Assembly: GCA_910587865.1 (NCBI GenBank)
Contig: CAJUNX010000038.1
Span: 1-40,722, forward strand
Length of the DNA: 40,722 nucleotides
Reading direction: 5' to 3'
DNA from: an uncultured Roseburia sp.
Lineage (GTDB): Bacteria; Bacillota; Clostridia; Lachnospirales; Lachnospiraceae
The notes beneath the pieces were generated by a model. That model did not search any database. It was not told where the DNA came from and saw only the letters and a program-made list of their open reading frames with translations. The translations under genes and the position numbers were made by a program. Positions 24,165-32,909 of the stretch are shown one piece after another. The stretch's first letter is position 1, and the number at the start of each line of letters is the position of its first letter.

Positions 24165-25352
24165 GTGAAAAAGCGATTTGAAATTATTTTTACGATATCG
24201 CTTCTGCTTGCTCTGCAGGCGGGATGCGGTGCGGATCATACGGTTTATTTCGAACAGAGAAACACGAATACACAACTGCATACACAAAAGGATGCCGGGA
24301 CATGGGATCATGCCCCGGCAGAGTCCGGCTCCGGGACGAACGATCCTGACGTGCCGGATGAAGACGGAGACGGGGCAGAGACGGGTGTCGTTTTCGGGTG
24401 GTGTCACGCGGCAGAAGCGGCAGCGTCGGGCGGCCGGCATGCGATGATGCAGGCATTCGGCGGTCAGCGTGATGCGGCATCGGACGGTCAGTGTGCGGCT
24501 GCATCGGGTGACGAAGGAACGGTGTCACAGGGCGGGATTGTGCCCGGTGACCATGCATCAGGCGACGGGAGAGACATGCCGCAGGACGGGAGGACCGGGG
24601 ACGGAGAAGACGCATCTGTGCCGGCAGGTTCCGGAGACCGTTCGTCAGCGACGGCAGGTTCCGGAAACGGTATGTCGCTGCCGGGAGGCGCCGGAGCGGG
24701 AGAAGACGCATCTGTGCCGGGAAGTATCGGAGACGGAAGCGGTGCGGCGAATGCGGAATCGTCCGGATCATCGAAATCCGGCGAATGCTACGTGCATGTC
24801 TGCGGAGCGGTACACAGCCCGGGGGTGTATGTCCTTGCGTCCGGAAGCAGGATTTATGAGGCGGTCGGACTGGCGGGAGGTCTGACGGACGAGGCCAGTG
24901 GCAGCGCGGTGAATCAGGCGGAACCTGTCTGGGACGGTCAGATGATTTTTATTCCGACCAAAGAGCAGGCGGATACGGCCGGAGGAACAGCGGCGTTCTG
25001 GGGAACGGGAGCCGCCGGAGGAACAGCGGCACCAGGGGAAAACGGAGCCGCCGGAGGCGGTACCGCGTCCGTGGGATCTGAAGCCTCCGGAAGAACAATC
25101 GCATCCGGGGGATCGGGCACATCGGGAGATGCGGATGCATTCGCCGGCGATCAGGACGGGCGGATCAATCTGAACACGGCGACGGCGGAGGAGCTGATGA
25201 CCCTCCCGGGCATCGGAGAGTCGAAGGCCGGGGATATCATCGCTTACCGGGAAGAAAACGGCGGGTTTTCGTCGCCGGAGGAGATCATGCAGATTCGCGG
25301 GATCAAAGAAGGTTTATATAATCGTATCAAAGATGACATAAAGGTGAAATAA
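24165..25352 (+). CDS. comEA: ComEA-like lipoprotein: SLBB domain plus helix-hairpin-helix DNA-binding domain
   Basis: Using GTG 24165 (AGGAG 7 bases upstream; ATG 24159 is too close), this is a 395-residue protein. It has a signal peptide and a lipobox (LLALQAGC, Cys 21). A 185-residue Gly/Ser/Ala/Asp-rich linker follows, then an SLBB domain (about 207-267, CYVHVCGAVHSPGVYVL), a second Gly-rich linker, and a ComEA helix-hairpin-helix domain (334-395, INLNTATAEELMTLPGIG). ComEA binds incoming double-stranded DNA at the outer membrane face and passes it to ComEC. It is about twice the usual length and lipid-anchored rather than held by a transmembrane helix. Its linker contains exact DNA duplications. 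Confidence 0.88.
   Translation: MKKRFEIIFTISLLLALQAGCGADHTVYFEQRNTNTQLHTQKDAGTWDHAPAESGSGTNDPDVPDEDGDGAETGVVFGWCHAAEAAASGGRHAMMQAFGGQRDAASDGQCAAASGDEGTVSQGGIVPGDHASGDGRDMPQDGRTGDGEDASVPAGSGDRSSATAGSGNGMSLPGGAGAGEDASVPGSIGDGSGAANAESSGSSKSGECYVHVCGAVHSPGVYVLASGSRIYEAVGLAGGLTDEASGSAVNQAEPVWDGQMIFIPTKEQADTAGGTAAFWGTGAAGGTAAPGENGAAGGGTASVGSEASGRTIASGGSGTSGDADAFAGDQDGRINLNTATAEELMTLPGIGESKAGDIIAYREENGGFSSPEEIMQIRGIKEGLYNRIKDDIKVK
24603..24720. repeat. In-frame direct repeats in the ComEA linker
   Basis: An exact 22-bp sequence beginning GGAGAAGACGCATCTG occurs at 24603-24624 and 24699-24720, 96 bp (32 codons) apart. GGCAGGTTCCGGA also recurs at 24623 and 24653. Further duplications around 24976-25070 involve GCCGGAGGAACAGCGGC. 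All keep the reading frame. Confidence 0.85.
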
Positions 25353-25353
25353 A

Positions 25354-26046
25354 ATGGCAAAGAAGGTTCTTGTTGTAGATGACGAAAAGTTGATTGTAAA
25401 GGGGATACGGTTCAGCCTGGAGCAGGACGGAATGGAGGTAGACTGCGCGTATGACGGGGAGGAAGCCTTAAAGCTTGCGACGGAGAATGCATACGATATG
25501 GTTCTCCTCGATATTATGCTGCCCAAAATGGACGGTTTTGAGGTGTGCCAGCAGATCCGTGAATTTTCCAGCATGCCGATTGTGATGCTGACGGCCAAAG
25601 GGGATGACATGGATAAGATTCTGGGGCTTGAGTACGGCGCGGACGATTATATCACCAAGCCGTTTAATATTTTAGAGGTCAAGGCGCGCATCAAGGCCAT
25701 CATGCGCAGAACCTCGGCGGGACAGGAAAAGAAGGAGAATCCGCGCGTGGTGACGGCGGGGGATCTGAAGCTGGACTGCGAGAGCAGGAGACTGTTTATT
25801 TTGGGAAAAGAAGTGAACCTGACTGCAAAGGAGTTTGATCTGTTAGAACTGCTTGTGAATAATCCCAATAAGGTTTACGGCAGAGAGAACCTTCTGAATC
25901 TGGTATGGGGGTATGAGTACCCGGGAGATGTCAGGACAGTGGATGTGCATGTGCGGCGCCTGCGGGAAAAGATTGAGAGCAACCCGAGTGAACCGAAGTA
26001 TGTACACACCAAGTGGGGTGTCGGTTATTATTATTCTCAGAATTAA
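25354..26046 (+). CDS. OmpR/PhoB-family response regulator
   Basis: This 230-residue protein has a REC domain (residues 1-120) and a C-terminal winged helix (about 130-228). The phospho-acceptor is D53 in LLDIMLP, with acidic D9/D10 and K102 in TKPF. The winged helix includes VWGYEYPGDVRTVDVHVRRLREKIE. The ATG is one base after the ComEA stop, so translation is coupled. It is partnered with the kinase that follows. Targets are unknown, but the location suggests control of competence or envelope genes. Confidence 0.96.
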   Translation: MAKKVLVVDDEKLIVKGIRFSLEQDGMEVDCAYDGEEALKLATENAYDMVLLDIMLPKMDGFEVCQQIREFSSMPIVMLTAKGDDMDKILGLEYGADDYITKPFNILEVKARIKAIMRRTSAGQEKKENPRVVTAGDLKLDCESRRLFILGKEVNLTAKEFDLLELLVNNPNKVYGRENLLNLVWGYEYPGDVRTVDVHVRRLREKIESNPSEPKYVHTKWGVGYYYSQN

Positions 26047-26058
26047 CGGGTGCGGGGA

Positions 26059-27504
26059 ATGGCAAAGTTTAAACGTTTGACAGATTTTCTGAAAAGTCTG
26101 AAATTCCGGCTGATGCTCATCGGCATTCTGCTCGGAGTCATACCGGGCGTCCTGCTTCGTGCCGGGATGCTCGGTTCTTACGAGAGCCGTGCGGTGTCGC
26201 TGCGCACGAGCGAGATTCTGAGCCAGGCCAAGGTGCTTGCAAACCAGATTATTTCTTATGATTATCTGAACAATCCGGACATGGCAAATATGATCGACGT
26301 GCAGTTGCAGCAGCTCTCCACGATTTATGACGGACGTGTCATGATCATCGACGAAAGCTTTCATATCGCGAAGGATACCTATGATCTGGATACCGGGCGG
26401 ACGATTATCTCCGAAGAGGTGATCAAAAGCTTTAACGGTGACGAGATTACAAAGTACGATTCGGAGAATCGCTATATTGAGATGACGATTCCGCTGGTGC
26501 AGACGGTTGAGGGGACGGAGGAGCGCAGGGTTGCCGGGGTGATGATGGTGAGCGTGTCCACGGACAGCATTCGGCTGAATCTGGAATATCTCTCCCGCAA
26601 TACGCTTGTGATGGAGCTTGTGATCGTTTTTGTCATTGTGCTGTTCAGCTACCTGATTGCGGCGCGGCTGGTGCGTCCGTTTTACGAGCTGTCGCACTCC
26701 ATCGGGCTGGTGCAGGCGGGCTACGGGGATGACGTGCTGGCGGTAAATGATTATACGGAGACGGCACAGATCTGTGAAAAATTTAACAAGATGCTCGGGC
26801 GGATGAAAATACTGAATGATTCCAGGGAGGAATTTGTCTCGAATGTGTCCCACGAGCTAAAGACGCCGCTCACCTCGATGAAAGTGCTGGCAGATTCCAT
26901 CAACAGTATGGAAAATGCGCCCATGGAGCTTTATCAGGAATTTATGGCGGATATCGGCAATGAGGTGGACCGCGAGACAAAGATCATCAATGATCTGCTT
27001 TCGCTGGTAAAAATGGACAAGTCCGCGGCAGGACTTAATATTTCCAACACGAATATCATTGATCTTCTGGAGCAGATATTAAAACGGTTAAAACCGATTG
27101 CGGAAAAGCAGAAGATAGAGCTGGTGCTTGAGAGTTTCCGCCCGGTATCGGCGGATGTCGACGAGGTGAAGCTGACGCTCGCGATCACGAATCTCGTGGA
27201 AAATGCGATCAAGTACAACCGCGAGGGCGGCTGGGTGCATGTGTCGCTGAATGCGGATCACCAGTATTTTTATCTGAAGGTGGAGGATTCCGGGATCGGG
27301 ATTCCGGCGGATGCGATCGGACATATTTATGAGCGGTTTTACCGGGTGGATAAATCACACTCGCGGGAGATCGGAGGGACCGGACTCGGTCTGGCGATCA
27401 CACGCAGCGTCGTGCTGATGCACCGGGGAGCGATCCGCGCCTTTTCCACAGAGGGGGAGGGAACGATCTTTAATGTGAGGATACCGCTGAATTATATTTT
27501 GTGA
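26059..27504 (+). CDS. Membrane sensor histidine kinase
   Basis: This 481-residue kinase has TM1 (about 16-40), an extracellular PAS/Cache-like region of about 130 residues and TM2 (about 180-200, VMELVIVFVIVLFSYLIAARLV). A HAMP domain, HisKA with H265 in SNVSHELKTPL, and an HATPase domain follow. The N box is NLVENAIKYN, with DSGIGIP and GGTGLGLAI as G boxes. It follows the regulator by 12 bp. The start is either this ATG or a GTG 9 bases upstream, and neither has a strong ribosome binding site. It resembles WalK/PhoR-type Firmicute kinases. The signal is unknown. Confidence 0.95.
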   Translation: MAKFKRLTDFLKSLKFRLMLIGILLGVIPGVLLRAGMLGSYESRAVSLRTSEILSQAKVLANQIISYDYLNNPDMANMIDVQLQQLSTIYDGRVMIIDESFHIAKDTYDLDTGRTIISEEVIKSFNGDEITKYDSENRYIEMTIPLVQTVEGTEERRVAGVMMVSVSTDSIRLNLEYLSRNTLVMELVIVFVIVLFSYLIAARLVRPFYELSHSIGLVQAGYGDDVLAVNDYTETAQICEKFNKMLGRMKILNDSREEFVSNVSHELKTPLTSMKVLADSINSMENAPMELYQEFMADIGNEVDRETKIINDLLSLVKMDKSAAGLNISNTNIIDLLEQILKRLKPIAEKQKIELVLESFRPVSADVDEVKLTLAITNLVENAIKYNREGGWVHVSLNADHQYFYLKVEDSGIGIPADAIGHIYERFYRVDKSHSREIGGTGLGLAITRSVVLMHRGAIRAFSTEGEGTIFNVRIPLNYIL

Positions 27505-27557
27505 TGCCAGGGGTAAAGGTCATTTGTTTCACGCCTGCGTGGAACAAATGACGCTGC
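27504..27557. repeat. Dispersed palindrome-containing repeat, copy B
   Basis: GTCATTTGTTTCACGC (27519-27534) pairs with GCGTGGAACAAATGAC (27537-27552) around a 2-nt centre, giving a 16-bp stem with one G-T wobble. The flank GATGCCAGGGG and the core TTCAC-CCTGCGTG match copy A at 16729. It lies right after the histidine kinase gene and may act as a 3'-end hairpin, though no T-tract follows. Confidence 0.7.
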
Positions 27558-27665
27558 GATCCGAAAGCATGACAGAGGGCGGATATGTCTGAAGCTGATA
27601 TCATTTTGTGACAGCCGGCGCATCCGTGCGGTTTTATAAGTGTGTCTGAAAAAGAGGAGGCAGAT

Positions 27666-28661
27666 ATGAGATTTGCAGGCCAGAAGATCATGTGCAGACG
27701 TCTCTGCCTGTATATGGCGTTTGTCCTGACGCTGACGTTTTCCGGTGTGTCGGGATGCGGGGAAGAGAGAGAAGAGAGCAGATATCATATTGAGTATCTG
27801 AGCAAGGATAACAGCAGGCTGATCAAGGTGGATTATGAGCCGACGGCGACCGGCACGAATGAACTGATCGAGGAATTTCTCGGCGTTTTGTGCACGGATG
27901 CGGAGAATGTGGAATATAAAAAGCCGATTCCCGGCGACGTGTCGATTCTGAGCTATTCGCTGGACGGGGTGATTCTGACACTGCGATTCAGTGACAGCTA
28001 CAGCAGAATGGACAGGGTGGAGGAGGTTCTGTGCAGAGCGGCGGTCGTCCGTACCATGACGCAGATTGAAGGTGTGGACTGTGTGGCATTTTATATCGGA
28101 GAGGCGCCGCTTACGGATGCAAAAGGCAATCTGGTGGGCAGTATGACCAGGGAAAGCTTTGTCGAGAATCCGGGAGAGCAGATCAATTCGATTCAGAATG
28201 CGACGCTGACGCTTTATTTTGCAAATGAGACAGGGGACGGCCTGATCCGGGAAGTGCGTGAAGAAGTGTACTACAGCAGTAATATTTCCATGGAAAAACT
28301 GGTGATGGAGCAGCTTCTGGAGGGGCCTGCCACTGTGGGGGCAAAATCCGCGATTCCGGAGGGAACGAAGCTGATGACCGTGTCCGTGGCGGACGGTGTC
28401 TGCTTTGTGAGTCTTGATGAAGGCTTCCGCAATCAGGATTACCGGGTTAACGAGGCGGTGGTCATCTATTCGATCGTGGATTCGCTGTCCGAGCTGCCGA
28501 ATGTCAGCAAGGTACAGATCTCGGTAAAAGGAGACACCAGCGGAGTTTATCGGGACAGCTTTGCATTAAGCGATATGTATGAGCGGAATCTTGATTATGT
28601 CGTCGGGTCAGAGGACGAGGATACAAAGGAAACGACGGAACAGGTGACGGAGCAGCCGTAG
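27666..28661 (+). CDS. GerMN-domain lipoprotein
   Basis: This 331-residue lipoprotein has a signal peptide and a lipobox (FSGVSGC, Cys near 32) and apparently two GerMN (sporulation/spore germination) domains, about 40-160 and 190-315. The second includes LVMEQLLEGPATVGAKSAIPEGTKL. GerM-type proteins act at the cell envelope during sporulation and germination, but the domain also occurs in kinase-linked lipoproteins such as LpqB. GAGGAGG lies 5 bases before the ATG. It is third in an RR-HK-lipoprotein unit, which points to modulation of the kinase (inference). Confidence 0.88.
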   Translation: MRFAGQKIMCRRLCLYMAFVLTLTFSGVSGCGEEREESRYHIEYLSKDNSRLIKVDYEPTATGTNELIEEFLGVLCTDAENVEYKKPIPGDVSILSYSLDGVILTLRFSDSYSRMDRVEEVLCRAAVVRTMTQIEGVDCVAFYIGEAPLTDAKGNLVGSMTRESFVENPGEQINSIQNATLTLYFANETGDGLIREVREEVYYSSNISMEKLVMEQLLEGPATVGAKSAIPEGTKLMTVSVADGVCFVSLDEGFRNQDYRVNEAVVIYSIVDSLSELPNVSKVQISVKGDTSGVYRDSFALSDMYERNLDYVVGSEDEDTKETTEQVTEQP

Positions 28662-28670
28662 AGGGTGTCT

Positions 28671-28871
28671 GTCGGAACCGAAGCGGCGGGACGTGTGAAA
28701 AAGGAGCCTGCCGGAACCGAAGCGGCGGGACGTGTGAAAAAGGAGCCTGCCGGAACCGAAGCGGCGGGACGTGCGAAGAGGGAGCCTGTCGGAACCGAAG
28801 CGGTGAGATGTGCGCGGAAGGAGCCTGCTGGAAATGAAGCGGCGGTGAGACGTGCGAAGAAGGAGCCTGAT
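28671..28871. repeat. Tandem repeat R9, five to six copies, 39-bp unit
   Basis: GGAACCGAAGCGG-type units recur at 28674, 28713, 28752, 28791 and 28830, with a degenerate copy near 28872. The periods are 39, 39, 39, 39 and about 42. The array starts shortly after the GerMN gene and leads to a hairpin before comEC. An open frame runs through it, but there is no convincing start, so I treat it as non-coding. Confidence 0.93.
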
Positions 28872-28888
28872 AAAAATGATGTGTGGCC

Positions 28889-28910
28889 CGCGCCGCATAA
28901 AAGCGGCGCG
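28889..28910 (+). other. GC-rich hairpin upstream of comEC
   Basis: CGCGCCGC (28889-28896) and GCGGCGCG (28903-28910) form a perfect 8-bp stem with loop ATAAAA. There is no T-tract, so it is not an intrinsic terminator. It lies 24 bp before the comEC start and could affect RNA stability or translation. Confidence 0.6.
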
Positions 28911-28933
28911 GCGGAAAAGAATGGGGGAATGGT

Positions 28934-31543
28934 ATGCTGCGCAGGCCATTGTGTGGAATGGCGGCCGGCTTTATCGCCGGCATTGCGGCTGTTGCGTATC
29001 TGGAGCGGGGATGGCTGCCCGCGGGGATGGCAGCTGCACTGGCGTGTGTCTGCCGGATGTTATGGGAGGTAAGCAGACAGCGCACAAAACGGATGTATGC
29101 GGCGGGAAACCGCCTGGGAAGAGAAAAATCGGAAGCGCCGCCCGGGCAGGAGAGAGCGCCGGCAAAGTCAAAGTTGCGGGAAGCTCTGTCGGGGAATCGG
29201 GAAGCGCCGCCCGGGCAGGAGAGAGCGCCAAAGACAGGGAGGAGCGCACAGCTGCGGATCCGGCTTCGCCTGGCATGCTGCATCGGGATGATATTTCTCG
29301 GCGGATGCCGTTATGAGCAGACGCAGCGCAATCGGGCAGAATATCTCGGGTATGTGGCCGACGGGATGCCGCTTCTGGTGCAGGGAGAGCTTGCATCGAA
29401 AAAAATTCAGAACAGTCAGTATCTCTATGAGCTAAAGTCCTGTGTCATAGGACATTCTGCGGAAGATCAGCAGAGGACGGCTCCGGTTTTCTGTGACCGG
29501 ATTCTCGTCTCTTTCGACTCCGATTTTGCATCGATCGGAGAAATCCTTATTTTAAACGGAACAACAAAATTATTTTCACACGCGGCAAACGAGGGCAGCT
29601 TTGACGAGGCGTCTTTTTATGAAGCGCGCGGATATGCGTTTTGGCTAAAGGACGCTGTGCCGGTTTCGCTTGAGGGAAAGGAAAGCCGCGTAAAAGAGTG
29701 GCTGTGGCAGCTGCGCCTGCGCATAAAAGAGGTCTACCAGACCGTATTAGAGCCCGGGGAAGGCGGTGTGCTGGCCACGATGGTGCTCGGGGACAAGGAG
29801 CTTTTGGACGACGAGACAAAGCGGCTGTATCAGACCGGCGGTCTGTCGCACATCATGGCGATTTCCGGGCTGCATATCTCGGTGATCGGGATGGCGGTAT
29901 ATCGTTTTCTGCGGAATCGTGGTCTTGGTTTTTTTCCGGCAGGTCTGTCAGCAGGGAGTGTGATGTGTGCGTACGGCGTGATGGTGGGAGCCGGAACTTC
30001 CGTGCGGCGCGCGGTACTGATGTTTCTTCTGCTCCTTCTCTCGGAGGCGCTCGGACGCAGCTATGATACGTTAAACGCACTCGGAGCGGCGGCGCTGTTT
30101 CTTCTGTGGGACAATCCGCTTCTGCTGCGGGATGCCGGTTTTTTGTTTTCGTTTGCCGCCGTACTTGGTGCAGCCTGGGTGAGCGGCTGTGTTTCGTTTG
30201 CCGCAACGAGGACCGGGAAGATTGCGAAAGCGATTTTTTCCGGGGCAGCGATTCAGCTTACGACATTGCCGCTTGCGGCATGGTATTATTATGAGATCCC
30301 GGTCTATGCGGTCGGGATGAACCTTCTGATCCTGCCAATGATGGGAATTCTGCTGGCGGCCGGGGTCCTGGGCGGCATTGCGGGATTGTGGTCCTGCCGC
30401 GCCGCAGCGATACTGCTGTTTCCCTGTCAGAAGCTGCTGGCGCTGATCCGTCTGCTCTGCGAAATCTGTGAGGGACTTCCGGGAGCCATGCATGTGACCG
30501 GGCGTCCGTCGATCGCGCGTATGGCCGCCTGTTATGCCATCCTGACAGGCATGACGCTGTATGCGTATCGGATGAAAAAAAGAGAGGCTGCCGCCGGCCG
30601 TCAGGGCTGCCCGCTGCGGTGGCCCGCGCGGGTGCCCGCCTCCGTGGCTGTGGCGGGAATGGTGATCGCGCTTCTTATCATACCGCCGCGCCGGGGATTT
30701 GAGCTGGACATCCTGGATGTGGGACAGGGGGACGGCTGTTTCGTGCGGACAGAGCAGGGATTTACGGTATTTATAGACGGAGGGAGTTCTGATGTGAAAA
30801 AGGTGGGACAGTACCGGATACTTCCGTTTTTGAAATACAACGGCGTGGACCGGATTGACTGCTGGATCGTCTCACATGCGGACAGCGATCACATATCGGG
30901 ACTGAAGGAGCTGCTCGAACAGGGGTATGAGGTTCGACGTCTGGTGCTCTCAGCGGGAATCGTGCAGGATGAGGCATACCGGGAACTGATCCGGCTCGCC
31001 GGTCGGAATGAGACAGAGGTGCTGTTCATGGATGCGGGAGACAGCCTGTATCTCGGCGAAGCCAGGCTTCTGGCGCTGTTTCCGGATGCAGAGACGGCCG
31101 CGGGGACAGACCGGAACGCGGCTTCCCTGGTGATCTGGTACGAGGAGGGAGCCTTTACCGGACTGTTTACCGGGGATATCGGGACGGAGGAGGAAAAGAA
31201 GCTGCTGCAGTCGATTGCCGCATCGCCGGAATCCGGGCAGGCGGATCCGGAAGAAAAGGAGAGTGGGAGGCCGGCGCTGCCCGGGAATCTCACGTTTTAC
31301 AAAGCTGCACATCACGGTTCGGATTACTCGAATTCCGACGCGCTGCTGCAGACCGTTCAGCCTCTTGTATCCACGGTTTCCTGCGCTGCCAGAAACCGCT
31401 ACGGACATCCGGGGGAGGAGGCTGTTCTGCACATGAAACAAGCGGGCAGCGAAGTCTTTTTTACGATGGAGTCCGGGCAGATCCGGCTGACGATAAAGAA
31501 CGGCGCGGCGGGAGTGTGGACGTACCGCAGTGCGTCGGAATAA
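28934..31543 (+). CDS. comEC: ComEC/Rec2 DNA-uptake channel
   Basis: This 869-residue membrane protein forms the channel for single-stranded DNA uptake. Two N-terminal hydrophobic segments come first, then a DUF4131/OB-like region (about 120-220), the polytopic Competence domain (about 245-520) and a C-terminal metallo-beta-lactamase-like domain (about 585-840). The last has HADSDHISG at 648-656 and AHHGSDYSNS near 792, the metal-binding motifs of the putative nuclease. GGGGGA precedes the ATG. Between the N-terminal segments and the OB-like region an exact 30-bp sequence is duplicated in frame. comEA lies three genes upstream, and holA follows as in Bacillus. Confidence 0.95.
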   Translation: MLRRPLCGMAAGFIAGIAAVAYLERGWLPAGMAAALACVCRMLWEVSRQRTKRMYAAGNRLGREKSEAPPGQERAPAKSKLREALSGNREAPPGQERAPKTGRSAQLRIRLRLACCIGMIFLGGCRYEQTQRNRAEYLGYVADGMPLLVQGELASKKIQNSQYLYELKSCVIGHSAEDQQRTAPVFCDRILVSFDSDFASIGEILILNGTTKLFSHAANEGSFDEASFYEARGYAFWLKDAVPVSLEGKESRVKEWLWQLRLRIKEVYQTVLEPGEGGVLATMVLGDKELLDDETKRLYQTGGLSHIMAISGLHISVIGMAVYRFLRNRGLGFFPAGLSAGSVMCAYGVMVGAGTSVRRAVLMFLLLLLSEALGRSYDTLNALGAAALFLLWDNPLLLRDAGFLFSFAAVLGAAWVSGCVSFAATRTGKIAKAIFSGAAIQLTTLPLAAWYYYEIPVYAVGMNLLILPMMGILLAAGVLGGIAGLWSCRAAAILLFPCQKLLALIRLLCEICEGLPGAMHVTGRPSIARMAACYAILTGMTLYAYRMKKREAAAGRQGCPLRWPARVPASVAVAGMVIALLIIPPRRGFELDILDVGQGDGCFVRTEQGFTVFIDGGSSDVKKVGQYRILPFLKYNGVDRIDCWIVSHADSDHISGLKELLEQGYEVRRLVLSAGIVQDEAYRELIRLAGRNETEVLFMDAGDSLYLGEARLLALFPDAETAAGTDRNAASLVIWYEEGAFTGLFTGDIGTEEEKKLLQSIAASPESGQADPEEKESGRPALPGNLTFYKAAHHGSDYSNSDALLQTVQPLVSTVSCAARNRYGHPGEEAVLHMKQAGSEVFFTMESGQIRLTIKNGAAGVWTYRSASE
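29131..29229. repeat. In-frame 30-bp direct repeat inside comEC
   Basis: An identical 30-bp block encoding EAPPGQERAP occurs at 29131-29160 and 29200-29229, 69 bp (23 codons) apart. It lies in the charged linker after the first membrane segments, where length changes should be tolerated. Confidence 0.9.
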
Positions 31544-31749
31544 GGACGGATATGATCCGATTAAGAAAGCAGGATACGAATTACCACGGATATACCAGAG
31601 CTGATTTAGTGACAGACTATTATATCGGAAGGACAGGGCATTGTCAGCAAAAATATGCAGAAACCACGACAAACGCACCGGTACTGGCTCGACATCATAT
31701 GTCAGTGCCGCAAAAGCGGCCAGCGCAACAGTCAATGGTGCACTGGGGA
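31544..31749. other. Gap between comEC and holA with no recognised gene
   Basis: A frame of about 78 codons from ATG 31553 has no ribosome binding site and an odd composition, so it is not called. The stretch contains small hairpins, GACAT/ATGTC (31691-31703) and GCCGC-AAAA-GCGGC (31707-31720). No T-tract terminator is evident after comEC. Confidence 0.4.
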
Positions 31750-31778
31750 TTGTGTTTTGCGGGCAGATCGCCTATAAT
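31750..31778 (+). promoter_or_regulatory. holA promoter
   Basis: TTGTGT (31750-31755) and a consensus TATAAT (31773-31778) have a 17-bp spacer. Transcription would start about 30 nt before the holA start codon. Confidence 0.7.
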
Positions 31779-31816
31779 TAAATAAGAAGATGAGAGAGCG
31801 AGGAGACGGGAAGCGG

Positions 31817-32848
31817 ATGAAAACCATTGACGACGATATCAGATCCGGCAGTTTCCGGCAGATTTATCTGCTTTACGGGACGGAAGATTATCTGAAAAAG
31901 CAGTATCGTGACAAGCTAAAAGACGCGCTTGCGCCGGGAGGAGGCATGTTCTTTGGCGGGGACGATATGAATCTCACCGTGTATGAGGGGAAGGATACGA
32001 ATCCGCGCGAGGTGATTGACCTGGCGGAGACACTGCCGTTTTTTGCGGACCGCAGAGTCATTGTGATCGAGAAGAGCGGATTTTTTAAAAATACCTGTGA
32101 GGAGCTGGCGGAATATCTCGGTCAGGTGGCGCCGCAGACCTGTCTGCTTTTTGTGGAGGAGGAAGTGGACAAGCGCTCGAAGATGTATAAAGCGGCAAAA
32201 AAATACGGAGCCGTCGTGGAGTTTTCGGCGCAGAACGAGGAGCTTTTAACCCGCTGGATTTTAACCCGCCTGAAAAAAGAGGGAAGACAGATTACCGCTT
32301 TGGTGATGCAGATGTTTCTGGGCAGAACCGGGACGGATATGGGAACGATTGACCGGGAGCTGGAGAAGCTCATCTGCTATACGATGGGGCGCGACGTGAT
32401 CACGGCGGAGGATGTAACGGCCATTGTCACCGAGCAGACCCAGAACAAGATTTTTGAGATGGTCAATGCCATTGCCGAACATGACCAGAGAAAGGCGCTT
32501 GATCTGTATTATGATCTGCTGACCTTAAAGGAGCCGCCGATGCGTATTCTGTATCTGATCAGCCGGCAGTTTCTGATCCTGTTTCACCTGCGGGATATGG
32601 CGGCGAAAGGATTTGACAACAAGGTGATGGCGCAGAAGGCCGGGATTCCGCCGTTTGCGGTGCGCCGCAATGTGATGCAGGCGAGGGGATTTACGGCGGA
32701 GCAGCTAAAACAGGCTCTGCAGGACGGCGCGGAACTGGAGGAAGCGGTAAAAACGGGACGGATGAACGATCAGATGGCGGTGGAGCTGTTTCTGGTGCGT
32801 TACAGCGCGGTATCAAAATCCGGGAGCAATAAAAAAACACCAGTCTGA
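31817..32848 (+). CDS. holA: DNA polymerase III subunit delta
   Basis: This 343-residue clamp-loader subunit opens the beta clamp. The N-terminal domain has GSFRQIYLLYGTEDYLKKQYRD (residues about 10-31), and the conserved Q-NKIFEMVNAI-Q segment lies near 210-225. I chose ATG 31817, preceded by AGGAG and GGGAAG, because it gives the family's usual N-terminus. ATG 31790 adds nine hydrophilic residues. The comEC-holA-rpsT order is conserved in Firmicutes. The last codons and the stop form part of a terminator hairpin. Confidence 0.95.
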   Translation: MKTIDDDIRSGSFRQIYLLYGTEDYLKKQYRDKLKDALAPGGGMFFGGDDMNLTVYEGKDTNPREVIDLAETLPFFADRRVIVIEKSGFFKNTCEELAEYLGQVAPQTCLLFVEEEVDKRSKMYKAAKKYGAVVEFSAQNEELLTRWILTRLKKEGRQITALVMQMFLGRTGTDMGTIDRELEKLICYTMGRDVITAEDVTAIVTEQTQNKIFEMVNAIAEHDQRKALDLYYDLLTLKEPPMRILYLISRQFLILFHLRDMAAKGFDNKVMAQKAGIPPFAVRRNVMQARGFTAEQLKQALQDGAELEEAVKTGRMNDQMAVELFLVRYSAVSKSGSNKKTPV

Positions 32849-32864
32849 CGGTACTGGTGTTTTT
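32833..32864. terminator. Bidirectional terminator shared by holA and rpsT
   Basis: AAAAACACCAGT (32833-32844) pairs perfectly with ACTGGTGTTTTT (32853-32864), a 12-bp stem with an 8-nt loop. The holA TGA (32846-32848) lies in the loop. A/T tracts on both sides suit termination of holA rightward and rpsT leftward. Confidence 0.92.
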
Positions 32865-32909
32865 CGCGGCTGGGTTGGGCCGCGGTTCTTATCTATTCAC
32901 AGTGATGTA

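Noticed and set aside
25843..26853. 336-codon antisense frame opposite the kinase gene
   Set aside because: It has low-complexity His/Arg/Leu-rich content and is a mirror of the conserved kinase reading frame.
28665..29072. Open frame with 13-residue repeats (GTEAAGRVKKEPA) as a repeat protein
   Set aside because: It would need a GTG start with no ribosome binding site, overlaps the comEC start in another frame, and is explained by a 39-bp DNA repeat.
31553..31785. Small ORF between comEC and holA
   Set aside because: No ribosome binding site or recognisable features, and it overlaps the predicted holA promoter.
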